Shown here piece by piece: positions 8,846 to 16,539 of a stretch of 64,000 nucleotides of DNA. Below the pieces are notes generated by a model. The model was given only the letters and a program-made list of their open reading frames with translations, made no database searches and had not been told where the DNA came from. Position numbers and translations under genes: made by a program. The stretch is from assembly GCF_013761175.1 (NCBI RefSeq), contig NZ_JACDUR010000005.1:406970-470969 (forward strand), in the 5' to 3' direction. Origin of the DNA: Nonomuraea soli. GTDB taxonomy: Bacteria > Actinomycetota > Actinomycetes > Streptosporangiales > Streptosporangiaceae. Each line of letters opens with the position of its first letter. The stretch's first letter is position 1.

Positions 8846-9920
8846 CTACGGACCCCGGTAACGGCACGGCGAGATCGATCCTGGTGCCTCGCCCCACCTC
8901 GCTGCTGATGGTGACCATGCCGCCCAGCAGGGCGGCACGTTCTTGGATGGAGGCCAGCCCGAGACTGTGGCGGTCAGAGGGCCGGTTGACGTCGAAGCCG
9001 CGGCCGTCGTCGGCCACCGATGCGCGCAGCTCGTGCGGCGCGATGTCGACCCTGATGGAGATGGCCGACGGCTTGCCGTGGCTGAGCGCGTTGCGGATGC
9101 CTTCGCTCAGGATGAGCAGGCATTCCTCGGAGATGGCCGGTGTCGCCCACACCTCGTCCCCGTTGACCACCAGTTCGGCCCGCAGGTCCTCGGCGCCGAT
9201 GGTCTCGAGATGGGCCAGCAGCGCCTTCTCGAGGCTCTGGATCGGCTCCAGGGGGTGAAGGTCGGAGGTCAGTTGCCGTAGGCGCCACATGGCCTCGCGG
9301 ATGGCCTCCTGGGTGCGCTCCATCTTCGCGATGGCCTTGGCCGGGTCGGTCGTGCGGTACATGACCGACAGCTCGGCCTGCCGGTGGGCGACGCTCAGGC
9401 TCTGCCCGATGCGGTCGTGCAGTTCGCGGGCGATGCGCCCGCGCTCCGCCACGTGCGCTTCGTGCACCTTGCTGAGCAGGAAGCCGGCGTAGCTGGTGGC
9501 GGCCTCCCTGATCCGGATGGAGACCGACTGCTCCAGCGTGTTGACCACGTGCCTCAGCAGGCGGTCGGTCTCCGAGTCGCCCTGGAGGCGCTTGCTCAGC
9601 ACCGAGAAGGCGGCACGGAAGAACACGGAGGCCGCCAGGAGGGATTCCTTGGGATGTACGCCCGCGGCCGCCCGGGTCAGGCCGATGTCCCAGGACAGGA
9701 AGCGGAAGGCTTCGTCCGACTGGGGAAGGTCAGTACTGAGCGCGGCCGCGATATCCGTCAGGATTTGGTTGGCGTTGGCGATGACCTGGGCTCTTGCGTG
9801 TGGGTCACGGACGAGCACGCTCCCTACCGCTTCGAGATCCTGCTCGTACCTGGCGAGGATATCCGCTCGACACTCTTCGATAAGAGCGACTGAGGGACCA
9901 TGCGTCTCAGCCTCGGCCAC
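8832..9920 (-). CDS. Soluble HisKA_3-type sensor histidine kinase (362 aa)
   Basis: The C-terminal half has a HisKA_3 dimerisation/phosphoacceptor segment with the His in RGRIARELHDRIGQSL. It is followed by a HATPase_c domain (N box in SEGIRNALSHGKP, G1 box DDGRGFDV, then SLGLASIQERAALLGG). No membrane segments are visible, and the N-terminal 180 residues are an all-helical region of unknown signal. It therefore probably senses an intracellular cue. It starts with GTG preceded by AAGGGGG. Its partner is the overlapping NarL-type regulator. It opens the minus-strand run regulator-PPTase-carboxylase, so it may control precursor supply and carrier activation. Confidence 0.9.
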   Translation of the reverse strand: MAEAETHGPSVALIEECRADILARYEQDLEAVGSVLVRDPHARAQVIANANQILTDIAAALSTDLPQSDEAFRFLSWDIGLTRAAAGVHPKESLLAASVFFRAAFSVLSKRLQGDSETDRLLRHVVNTLEQSVSIRIREAATSYAGFLLSKVHEAHVAERGRIARELHDRIGQSLSVAHRQAELSVMYRTTDPAKAIAKMERTQEAIREAMWRLRQLTSDLHPLEPIQSLEKALLAHLETIGAEDLRAELVVNGDEVWATPAISEECLLILSEGIRNALSHGKPSAISIRVDIAPHELRASVADDGRGFDVNRPSDRHSLGLASIQERAALLGGMVTISSEVGRGTRIDLAVPLPGSVDEPG

Positions 9921-9931
9921 CCTGCCCCCTT

Positions 9932-9975
9932 CTGTCAGTTTCCCCGATATTCACATCATGGTTCAAAACTGACAG
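9932..9975. promoter_or_regulatory. Inverted repeat in the histidine-kinase promoter region, candidate operator
   Basis: CTGTCAGTTT (9932-9941) and its exact reverse complement AAACTGACAG (9966-9975) are separated by 24 nt, 12 bp upstream of the kinase GTG start. The left half also begins a composite motif GTCAGTTTCC-N5-ATTCACAT that recurs at 10071-10094. The surrounding sequence is notably AT-rich for this genome. Autoregulation by the adjacent NarL-type regulator is a reasonable inference only. Confidence 0.5.
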
Positions 9976-10070
9976 GCGGGCAACCGACATCGGGTGAATG
10001 AAGGAGTCAACCAACAGAACCCGAGCCTAACTCAATTGGACAATAGACTTTGCTCCTAATATTACTGAAG

Positions 10071-10094
10071 GTCAGTTTCCACTGTCATTCACAT
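10071..10094. promoter_or_regulatory. Second copy of the GTCAGTTTCC...ATTCACAT motif
   Basis: GTCAGTTTCC (10071-10080) and ATTCACAT (10087-10094) are spaced by 6 nt. This repeats, in the same orientation, the composite found at 9934-9956 with a 5-nt spacer. It lies in the AT-rich interval between the kinase gene and the leuA-like terminator. A shared operator is the simplest explanation. Confidence 0.4.
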
Positions 10095-10126
10095 GCTCAC
10101 GAGCACAAATGTGAGTGCCAATGTAG

Positions 10127-10160
10127 GAGGACGGCGCCCCTGCGCGGAGGCGCCGTCCTC
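10127..10160 (-). terminator. Hairpin after the leuA-like gene, probable terminator
   Basis: A perfect 12-bp GC-rich inverted repeat (arms 10127-10138 and 10149-10160, loop of 10 nt) begins 5 bp after the stop codon of the isopropylmalate synthase-like gene. There is no long T run, as is common for actinomycete terminators. Confidence 0.6.
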
Positions 10161-10165
10161 GATGA

Positions 10166-11836
10166 TCAGGCCGGACCTGTGGTGATCATCGACTCGGGCA
10201 CGCCGCTCCTCCTGAGGGCGACGCCGATCGCCGACAGGGCGGCCCCGACGACGGAGGAGTCCACACCCGCCCCCCAGACGATCCCGGCGTCGAACTTGCA
10301 CTCGGCGTAGACCGTCGACTCCACGTCCTGCCCGGCCGGCCGCGCCGCGCGGTGCACCGTGCGCACGTCGATGCCCCAGGCCGAGAGTTTGGCGCCGATC
10401 GTCCGCGCGTCGTGCTCGCCCGCCCCGTCGAGGTGGAGCGTCGCGGCGATGCGGCCACCGGCCACGTACAACTCGCCTGGCATGCCCTGCGGCAGGAGGT
10501 ACTCCTTCTCGAACAGCGCCCAGACCTGTTCCGGCGACAGCTCCGCCCCCAGCAGTTCGGCGCTCGCCTGGACCACCGTGGAGAAGTCCCGCTGGAGTTC
10601 CTTGGGCAGGCGCATGCCGTACCTGGCGTTCATGACGTAGGCGACGCCGCCCTTGCCCGACTGGGTGGTGATCCGCACGATCGCCTCGTAGGTGCGGCCG
10701 ACGTCCTTGGGATCGATGGGCAGGTACGGCATCTGCCATGGCACCTCGTCGACGCTCGACCCCTCCTCGGCCGCCTGGCGCTCGAGATCGTCGAAGCCCT
10801 TTTTGATCGCGTCCTGGTGCGAGCCGGAGAAGGAGGTGTAGACCAGATCGCCGCCGTAGGGGTGCCTGGGGTGGACGGGGATCTCGTTGCAGAGCTCGAC
10901 GGTGTGCCGGATCCGGTCGATGTCGGAGAAGTCGATGCCGGGGTCGACGCCGTGGCTGAACATGTTCATGCCGAGCGTCACCAGACACACGTTGCCGGCC
11001 CGCTCGCCGTTGCCGAAAAGGCAGCCCTCGATGCGCTGGGCGCCGGCCAGGAGGGCCAGTTCGGCCGAGGCAACACCCGTCCCGCGATCGTTGTGCGGGT
11101 GGATGGACAGGCAGACGTGCTCGCGGCGTGACAGATTCCGGTCGAGCCACTCGATCTGGTCAGCGAAAACGGACGGGAGCGAACGCTCCACGGTGGTGGG
11201 GAAATTCAGGATTATCGGACGGTCCGCAGCCGGCTCCCACACGTCCATGACGGCCTCGCACACCTCGAGGGAGAAATCGGCCTCGGTCTCATTGAACAAC
11301 TCAGGTGAGTACTGGAAACGAAAATCACCCTCACGAAGCTCCTTGTCGGCGTATTTCTTCACCAGCTCCGTTCCCCGCACCGCCAGCTCCCGGCACTGCT
11401 CGCGGTCCATTCCGAACACCACGCGCCGGAACAGGGGCGCGGTCGCGTTGTAGAGATGCAGCGTGGCCCGGGGCGCACCGGACAGGCACTGGATCGTGCG
11501 TTCGATCAACTCGTCCCTGGCCGGCACCAGTGCCGATATCCAGACGTCGTCCGGGATGCGATCTTCCTCGATGAGGAGGCGGACGAAGTCATGATCATCC
11601 TGGCTGGCGACCGGGAACCCGACCTCGATCTCCTTGTAGCCGATGTCGATCAGAAGTTCGAACATGCGAAGTTTTCTCGCCGGGGACATCGGGTTCGCGA
11701 GCGACTGATTGCCGTCACGCAGATCCGTGGAGAGCCACCGAGGCGCGGAAACAATGCGCCGATCCGGCCACGCGCGACCGGGCAGAACGAGAGGAGTGAA
11801 ATTTGAATAACGCTCTACTGGTCGACTCGCGTCCAT
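10166..11836 (-). CDS. 2-isopropylmalate synthase-like enzyme (LeuA type, 556 aa)
   Basis: LeuA condenses acetyl-CoA with 2-ketoisovalerate in the first committed step of leucine synthesis. The protein carries the DRE-TIM metallolyase signatures STDLRDGNQSL, SIHPHNDRGTG and GCLFGNGERAGN. It also has a complete C-terminal LeuA allosteric domain (VYAECKFDAGIVWGAGVDSS). It is close to full family length. The start ATG has GAAGGAG just upstream and a near-consensus promoter. It is transcribed divergently from the UbiA gene and ends in its own hairpin. It could be the housekeeping leuA, or a pathway copy supplying a branched or chain-extended 2-oxo acid. Position between cluster regulators and a prenyltransferase favours a pathway link without proving it. 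Confidence 0.85.
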   Translation of the reverse strand: MDASRPVERYSNFTPLVLPGRAWPDRRIVSAPRWLSTDLRDGNQSLANPMSPARKLRMFELLIDIGYKEIEVGFPVASQDDHDFVRLLIEEDRIPDDVWISALVPARDELIERTIQCLSGAPRATLHLYNATAPLFRRVVFGMDREQCRELAVRGTELVKKYADKELREGDFRFQYSPELFNETEADFSLEVCEAVMDVWEPAADRPIILNFPTTVERSLPSVFADQIEWLDRNLSRREHVCLSIHPHNDRGTGVASAELALLAGAQRIEGCLFGNGERAGNVCLVTLGMNMFSHGVDPGIDFSDIDRIRHTVELCNEIPVHPRHPYGGDLVYTSFSGSHQDAIKKGFDDLERQAAEEGSSVDEVPWQMPYLPIDPKDVGRTYEAIVRITTQSGKGGVAYVMNARYGMRLPKELQRDFSTVVQASAELLGAELSPEQVWALFEKEYLLPQGMPGELYVAGGRIAATLHLDGAGEHDARTIGAKLSAWGIDVRTVHRAARPAGQDVESTVYAECKFDAGIVWGAGVDSSVVGAALSAIGVALRRSGVPESMITTGPA

Positions 11837-11857
11837 TCCTGAATCTCCTTCGGCGAG

Positions 11858-11886
11858 ATATTCCGAATGCCTCTGCGTGTTGTCAA
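11858..11886 (-). promoter_or_regulatory. Vegetative-type promoter of the leuA-like gene
   Basis: On the minus strand TTGACA (11881-11886) and GAATAT (11858-11863) are separated by exactly 17 nt. The -10 element lies 21 nt from the ATG, leaving a leader of about 15 nt that contains the GAAGGAG ribosome binding site. This is an unusually good sigma70/HrdB-like match for this genome. It leaves no room for a leader-peptide attenuator. Confidence 0.75.
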
Positions 11887-11974
11887 CACCAAATAATCAT
11901 TGACCCCCCAGGTCAAGACCGATGATCAGGAGAACGCCGTCGTGCACCGAAGGATCAGTCCGGGTATCCAAAGT

Positions 11975-11997
11975 TCGGTCCGTGCGCGCCGGACCGA
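11975..11997. promoter_or_regulatory. Inverted repeat upstream of the UbiA gene (divergent 304-bp intergenic region)
   Basis: The 304-bp gap 11837-12140 between the divergent leuA-like and ubiA-like genes holds the leuA promoter, a TCGGTCC-N9-GGACCGA inverted repeat (11975-11997), a CCCCATGGGG palindrome just after it and a CACTAGGGGTG segment near 12050. I see no further ORF. The repeats are candidate operators for the prenyltransferase gene. No clear -35/-10 pair could be fixed. Confidence 0.35.
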
Positions 11998-12140
11998 TCC
12001 CCCCATGGGGGCGCATCGATGTTCAGGCCACCAGGACCTGTGTGACACTAGGGGTGAAATCCGGCGTCGATCTGCAACGTCACCGGCTCCACCGGGCGAA
12101 GGTGACTAGTGAACAGCTCCACTGCGGCGGAAGGCTGACG

Positions 12141-13076
12141 ATGATGACGACCGACATCGGTTCCTCTTCCGGTTCCTCCTCCGGCTCCCTGCCCCTGCGC
12201 CGCGCCGTTATGTGCGTGGCCGAGGCACGGGTGACCGTCCAGATCAACTTCCTGCTCCGCTACCTCACCGGCGCCTGGCTCAGCTCGGCGGCCGGCGGGG
12301 GCGAGCCCGTCAGGGCGGCGTGGGGGGCAATCAGCTGGACCCTGGCCGTCTTCGCCGTCTACCTCTACAACGGCGTCACGGACATGAACGAGGACCGGCT
12401 CAACGGCTCGCGCCGGCCCATCGCCAGGGGTGAGCTGCCGCCGTCCTTCGCCACCGGGGTCGCCGCCGCGTCGGCGCTCGTGTCGGTCGCCGCCGCGGTG
12501 CCGCTCGGGCCGGCGTGGACCGTCATGGCCATGCTCTTCCTGGCGCTCGGCTACCTCTACTCCGGCCCGCCCTTCCAGCTCAAGCGCAGGACGAGCGCGA
12601 CCGTCGTGATCGGCCTGACCGCGAGCGTCCTCACCTACTGCGCCGGCGCCTACGCCTATGCCGGCGAGCTGCACGCCGACCCGACCTTGATCGTCTTCGT
12701 CCTGGCGGCCTCGCTCTGGACCGGGCTGGTGGGCTCGACCACCAAGGATCTGCCCGACCTGGAGGGCGACGCCGCGGCCGGGCGCGTGACCTACGCCGCG
12801 GTCCACGGCGAGCGCGCGCTGCGGCGGGCCGCCGTCGCCGTCTCCCTGGCGCTACCCGCCGTCGTCACGGTGGCGGTCGTGCTGCTGGATGTGGCGTTGC
12901 TGCTGCCGACGGCCGCCATGTGGGTGGGCGGAGTGGTCATCGCCCTGCTGTGCAGGCGGCCGATCCCAGCGGGCCCCCGGCGGGGCCGGCCGTACGCCGT
13001 CTTCATGGTCACCCAGTACGTCCTGCACGCGTGCGTGATCGTGCCGGCGCTCTCGCGGGACTGGCTGCTGCTGTAG
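12141..13076 (+). CDS. UbiA-family membrane prenyltransferase (311 aa)
   Basis: A multi-spanning membrane protein with about eight hydrophobic helices carries both Asp-rich UbiA motifs. The first is NGVTDMNEDRLN (NxxxDxxED type, binding the Mg-prenyl diphosphate) and the second is KDLPDLEGD (DxxDxxGD). Such enzymes transfer a prenyl group from a diphosphate to an aromatic or other nucleophilic acceptor at the membrane. The ATG at 12141 (ATG ATG) was chosen because a GGCGGAAGG element lies about 7 nt upstream. The open frame extends back to 11922, but that extension lacks family features. No prenyl diphosphate synthase gene is seen nearby. The acceptor may be a cluster intermediate or a quinone precursor. 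Confidence 0.88.
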   Translation: MMTTDIGSSSGSSSGSLPLRRAVMCVAEARVTVQINFLLRYLTGAWLSSAAGGGEPVRAAWGAISWTLAVFAVYLYNGVTDMNEDRLNGSRRPIARGELPPSFATGVAAASALVSVAAAVPLGPAWTVMAMLFLALGYLYSGPPFQLKRRTSATVVIGLTASVLTYCAGAYAYAGELHADPTLIVFVLAASLWTGLVGSTTKDLPDLEGDAAAGRVTYAAVHGERALRRAAVAVSLALPAVVTVAVVLLDVALLLPTAAMWVGGVVIALLCRRPIPAGPRRGRPYAVFMVTQYVLHACVIVPALSRDWLLL

Positions 13077-13212
13077 GGGGCCCGCACGCGGCACAACGGG
13101 CCGCGCACACGAGTGACCCGCCGACCGCCGCGCCGCGCCCGCGCTGAGCGCGCGTCCGCCGCGCCGAACGACCCGCCACCACGCCGAACGACCGGCCGCG
13201 TGTCATCGCGGC

Positions 13213-13242
13213 CGGTCGCAACGGAGGTACGGCCGGCGACCG
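13213..13242. terminator. Inverted repeat between convergent ubiA-like and LAL genes
   Basis: CGGTCGC (13213-13219) and GCGACCG (13236-13242) can pair and sit 2 bp before the end of the LAL gene and 136 bp after ubiA. This is the only hairpin I see in the 168-bp convergent gap. There is no T run, so terminator function is tentative. Confidence 0.3.
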
Positions 13243-13244
13243 TT

Positions 13245-15962
13245 CTACTGCGCGGCCGAGGCGTGGCCCACCAGGTTCAGATCCGCCGGCAGGTCGGCCC
13301 GCTGGGTGATGTTCAGCTTGCGATACACCCGCGTCAGGTGCTGCTCGACGGTGCTGACGGTGATGAACAGCTTGGCGGCGATCTCCCGGTTGGAGTAGCC
13401 CGCCGTGGCCAGCCCGGCCACCCTGCGCTCGGCGTCGCTGAGGATCGCCACCGCCCTGCCGGGCTGGTCGCCCTCCCCGGCGTGCACGTCGTCGACGGCG
13501 AGCAGGCGGCTCAGCGGCCGGGCGCCGCACTCCTGGGCCAGCGCCCGCGCCCGGCCGGCGATGACGCCCGCCCGGCGGAACTCGCCCACCGCGTGGTAGG
13601 CCTCGGTGAGCTCGAGCAGCACCCTGGCCAGCTCGTAGCGGTCGCCGCTGGCCTGGACGTACTCGACCGCCTGGCGCAGGAACACCGGCCGCTGCCGGGG
13701 CTCGCTGGTGACCGCCAGCATCCGCAGCGCCATCCCGTCGGTGCGCTCCGACCCGGCTCCCGACCGCTCCAGTTGCGCCTCGGCCAGCTCGCGGGCCTCG
13801 TCGGGCGAGCCCAGCGCGAGGAGTGCCTCGGCGGCGTCAGGGCGCCAGGCGATGAAGCCGCAGGTGTCCATGTTCCACTCGGTCAGCAACTCCCCGCAGA
13901 GACGGAAGTCGCGCAGGGCCGCCGCCGGGTTGCCGACGGCGAGCTGGTAGCGGCCGCGGGCCTGCAGGAACTGCACGCCGAACCGGGTGCGGAGCATCGC
14001 CTCGGGGAAGGCGTGGTCGAGCTGGGCGAGCGCCTCGTCGTAGCGGCCCATCCCGGTGGCGGCCAGCATGAGGGTGGCCACCGGGCCGCCCACGGCCACG
14101 CCCCAGCTGCCGGGCGGGATGCTCTGGAGCGCCTGGCGGGCCAGGTCGGCGGCCTCGGCCAGCTCGCCGCGTCGCAGGCAGATCTCCGCGCGGATCGCCG
14201 TCAGGCGGGCACGGCGGGCCGGTGATCCGCCGGTGCTCAGCTCGCCGAGCAGTTCGTCGCAGCGGGGCATCGCCCGGTCGGCCTTGCCCGCGTACACGAG
14301 TGCGAGCAGCGCGCTCTCCACCGTGTCCATGGACATCTCGTCGAGCTTGGAGCTGCGCAGGATCCGCTCGGCGGTCTGCACGATCTGCTCGCGCGGGCCG
14401 TTGGTGAGCGCCCCGGCCAGGACGTTGATCGACTCCAGCCGCCGGCCGACCTGGAACGGCAGTACGGCTTCGCTGACGCTCCTGCCGGTCCAGCTGTTCA
14501 TGTGGGTGAGCAGCGGCGGCGCCGTGCAGCGCAGCCACATCCGGGTGCCCACACCCTCCGCGACGGTCAGCGGGTCGGCGTCGCCGGATTCGGCGATGCG
14601 CTCCAGCACGTCGCAGGCCACGTCCATCCGGCCGTGCCACAGCAGCGCCCTGGCCAGGACCATGGCGTCGCTGCCCTGGAGGGTGCCGTTGTGGAGCGCG
14701 GCGGTCAGCTCCTCCATGTGGCCGATGGGCACCTTCGGGTCGATGCGCCACTCGGCGCGCATGAGCATGGTCGCGATGGCCGAGCGCTCGCGCTCGTCCA
14801 GGCGGCCGTGCAGGGCGAGCTTGAGGCAGTCGACGGCGGATTCGACGTCGCCGTCGGCCAGCCGCCTGCGGGCCGCGGACTCCAACACCGGTACCGCCCA
14901 GGACTCGTCGGCGGCCTCGGCCTTGCACAGCTGCTCGGCGACCGACAGGTCGGAGGCTCCCTCGTGGTAGAGGAACTCGGCCGCCTGCCGGTGCATCTGC
15001 CGGCGCCGCTCGGCGGACAGGTCGGCCAGGACGGCGTCAGCGCCGGCCTCGTCGCGGAAGCGGCCCGCCTCCAGCAGTCCTGCCGTCTCCAGCCAGTGGA
15101 GCGACATCGGGACGGAGGTGGTGTCGGAGTGGGCCAGCCGGCGGACGAGACCGGGGTCTCCGAGCACCGCCACCCACCGGGCCACGTCCAGCAGGGCAGG
15201 GTCGGCCCGGTGGAGGCAGGACAGGACGGCTTCGCCGTACCCCTCGGCCGCCTGCTCGGTGCCGGTGCGGAGGAAGTCGTCGACCAGGCCGCCCATCAGG
15301 AGCGGGTTGCCGCCGCTGAGGCGGTGCCACTCCGGTGTCACCCGCTCGGCGGCCTCGGGGCCCAGGCGCTCGGCGGCCATGCTCTGCACCGAGCCGCGCG
15401 AGAGGGGCAGGAGCCGGATGGCGGTGCAGTGCGGCTGGCGCATGACGTCGGTGGGGAAGAACCGGTCGCGCTGGTGGGCGTAGTCGGCGTGGCCGAACAC
15501 CATCATCGTGGGTGTCGACCGGGAGCGGCGCATGAAGTACGACAGGCACGCCTGGGAGGCGTGGTCGGCGTCGTGCACGTCGTCGACCACGATCACCAGC
15601 GGCAGCTGCTCCGCCAGCGACAGCAGCACGCCGCTCAGGGCTTCGATCACCGGTGTGGTCAGGCGCTCCGCACCCTCGTGGAGCAGGCCGGTCGTCTGCT
15701 CGCGCAGGTTGCCGCCCAGCGGGGCGCCGCCCAGCAGTTGTCCCATGACCCCGAGCGGCAGTTCTGTCTCGGCACGCGAGGCCGACGCCACCAGCGGGAG
15801 CGCCGCCTGGCCGTAGGCCTGCTCGGCGAAGGCGTGCAGGAGTTCGCTCTTCCCCGTGGCGACCACCCCGGTCACCATCGCGACCCTGCTGCGCCCTTCG
15901 ACGGCCTCGCCGAGCAGCCGTTGCAGCGAGTCCATCGCCGCGTCTCTTTCGAAGAATCCCAT
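13245..15962 (-). CDS. LAL-family (large ATP-binding LuxR) transcriptional regulator (905 aa)
   Basis: The N-terminal AAA-type ATPase has a Walker A (GVVATGKSELLHAF, residues about 32-45) and a Walker B (LPLVIVVDDVHDAD). A long TPR-like helical middle follows. The last about 65 residues are a LuxR helix-turn-helix (LATAGYSNREIAAKLF, TVSTVEQHLTRVYRKLNI). Length and order match pathway-specific LAL activators of actinomycete polyketide clusters. It is convergent with ubiA. Its upstream region contains several GGGGTC/GACCCC-type repeats, suggesting autoregulation or control by other cluster regulators. It is the most likely pathway-specific activator here, although a second LAL-like protein is cut by the left edge. 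Confidence 0.93.
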   Translation of the reverse strand: MGFFERDAAMDSLQRLLGEAVEGRSRVAMVTGVVATGKSELLHAFAEQAYGQAALPLVASASRAETELPLGVMGQLLGGAPLGGNLREQTTGLLHEGAERLTTPVIEALSGVLLSLAEQLPLVIVVDDVHDADHASQACLSYFMRRSRSTPTMMVFGHADYAHQRDRFFPTDVMRQPHCTAIRLLPLSRGSVQSMAAERLGPEAAERVTPEWHRLSGGNPLLMGGLVDDFLRTGTEQAAEGYGEAVLSCLHRADPALLDVARWVAVLGDPGLVRRLAHSDTTSVPMSLHWLETAGLLEAGRFRDEAGADAVLADLSAERRRQMHRQAAEFLYHEGASDLSVAEQLCKAEAADESWAVPVLESAARRRLADGDVESAVDCLKLALHGRLDERERSAIATMLMRAEWRIDPKVPIGHMEELTAALHNGTLQGSDAMVLARALLWHGRMDVACDVLERIAESGDADPLTVAEGVGTRMWLRCTAPPLLTHMNSWTGRSVSEAVLPFQVGRRLESINVLAGALTNGPREQIVQTAERILRSSKLDEMSMDTVESALLALVYAGKADRAMPRCDELLGELSTGGSPARRARLTAIRAEICLRRGELAEAADLARQALQSIPPGSWGVAVGGPVATLMLAATGMGRYDEALAQLDHAFPEAMLRTRFGVQFLQARGRYQLAVGNPAAALRDFRLCGELLTEWNMDTCGFIAWRPDAAEALLALGSPDEARELAEAQLERSGAGSERTDGMALRMLAVTSEPRQRPVFLRQAVEYVQASGDRYELARVLLELTEAYHAVGEFRRAGVIAGRARALAQECGARPLSRLLAVDDVHAGEGDQPGRAVAILSDAERRVAGLATAGYSNREIAAKLFITVSTVEQHLTRVYRKLNITQRADLPADLNLVGHASAAQ

Positions 15963-16056
15963 ATCACGTGCCCCCTGAGCCTGTGGAGAACGATATTCAC
16001 AGTCCGATCAGGACCGATTGGTGGAATTTACGGTACGCCGCCCCTTATGCGCCCAC

Positions 16057-16123
16057 AACGGGGTTACCCGTTATGTCGACCGATCTACAACTTTCGATCC
16101 CCCAAGGGGTCGAAGAAGACCCC
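16057..16123. promoter_or_regulatory. Cluster of inverted repeats upstream of the LAL regulator
   Basis: Three palindromic elements lie 95-160 bp upstream of the LAL start: AACGGG-N4-CCCGTT (16057-16072), CCCCAAGGGG (16100-16109) and GGGGTC-N6-GACCCC (16106-16123). The last two overlap. They fall between the LAL gene and the terminator of the upstream DUF5988 gene, where the LAL promoter must be. They are candidate operators. Confidence 0.45.
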
Positions 16124-16131
16124 AAGGCGTC

Positions 16132-16170
16132 AAAAAAGCGCCGCGCCCACCTTTCAGCGGGGCGCGGCGC
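16132..16170 (-). terminator. Rho-independent terminator after the DUF5988 gene
   Basis: An 11-bp GC-only stem (16138-16148 with 16160-16170, 11-nt loop) is followed on the minus strand by six Ts (AAAAAA at 16132-16137 on the plus strand). It closes the ABC ATPase-permease-DUF5988 transcription unit and insulates the LAL promoter. Confidence 0.9.
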
Positions 16171-16187
16171 GCACGTTCTCTCGTGGA

Positions 16188-16463
16188 TTACTCGGCGATT
16201 CTCGTCCTGGTCGTCCAGCGGTACACGACGCCCTGGCAGTCGCCTCCGACGTGGTAGTGCTCATCGGACCGCTCGAAATGCTCGTATCCACTGCGGTGCT
16301 GGATCTTCACCTTCTCGTCGAGATTGTCCAGCCTTCTGTAACGGGCACCCTCCGGGAAATCGGAAGGTCCGCCGAGAAGGAAGATGTTGACGTCGTAGGG
16401 ACCGTTCTCCCAATTCGCGCAGTCCGCGATAGCCGTCGTGGCCGGGCTGGGGACAGGGGCCAT
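16188..16463 (-). CDS. DUF5988-like small protein (91 aa)
   Basis: A short soluble protein contains VNIFLLGGPSDFPEGARYR, a central IQHRSGYEHFERSDE segment and a C-terminal VVYRWTTRTRIAE. This pattern matches small DUF5988 proteins that I recall from actinomycete biosynthetic clusters; their function is unknown. The ATG at 16463 is preferred over one at 16475 because GGAGGTG lies 4 nt upstream of it. It follows the ABC permease gene by 76 bp on the same strand and ends at a strong terminator, so it is probably the last gene of the exporter operon. It is not an MbtH protein: the conserved Trp and SLWP-type motifs are absent. Confidence 0.75.
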   Translation of the reverse strand: MAPVPSPATTAIADCANWENGPYDVNIFLLGGPSDFPEGARYRRLDNLDEKVKIQHRSGYEHFERSDEHYHVGGDCQGVVYRWTTRTRIAE

Positions 16464-16539
16464 GGGCACCTCCATGAATTAGCCTATGAATTGATTGGAC
16501 AGCCATTTCCAGAGTGGTCCCATCCCCGACCTCCCCCTA

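Noticed and set aside
10050-10310. Plus-strand frame encoding an alternating His/Cys stretch (HCHSHAHEHKCECQC), which looks metal-binding
   Set aside because: It starts with TTG, has no ribosome binding site, runs through the leuA terminator hairpin and continues antisense to leuA. The pattern comes from a 6-nt periodic stretch in the intergenic region.
11922-12140. N-terminal extension of the UbiA protein
   Set aside because: The upstream 73 codons have no hydrophobic or family features, and a purine-rich ribosome binding site precedes the ATG at 12141.
16188-16475. MbtH-like protein for the NRPS A domains
   Set aside because: The size is right, but the conserved MbtH Trp residues and the SLWP-type motif are missing. 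The sequence fits DUF5988 instead.
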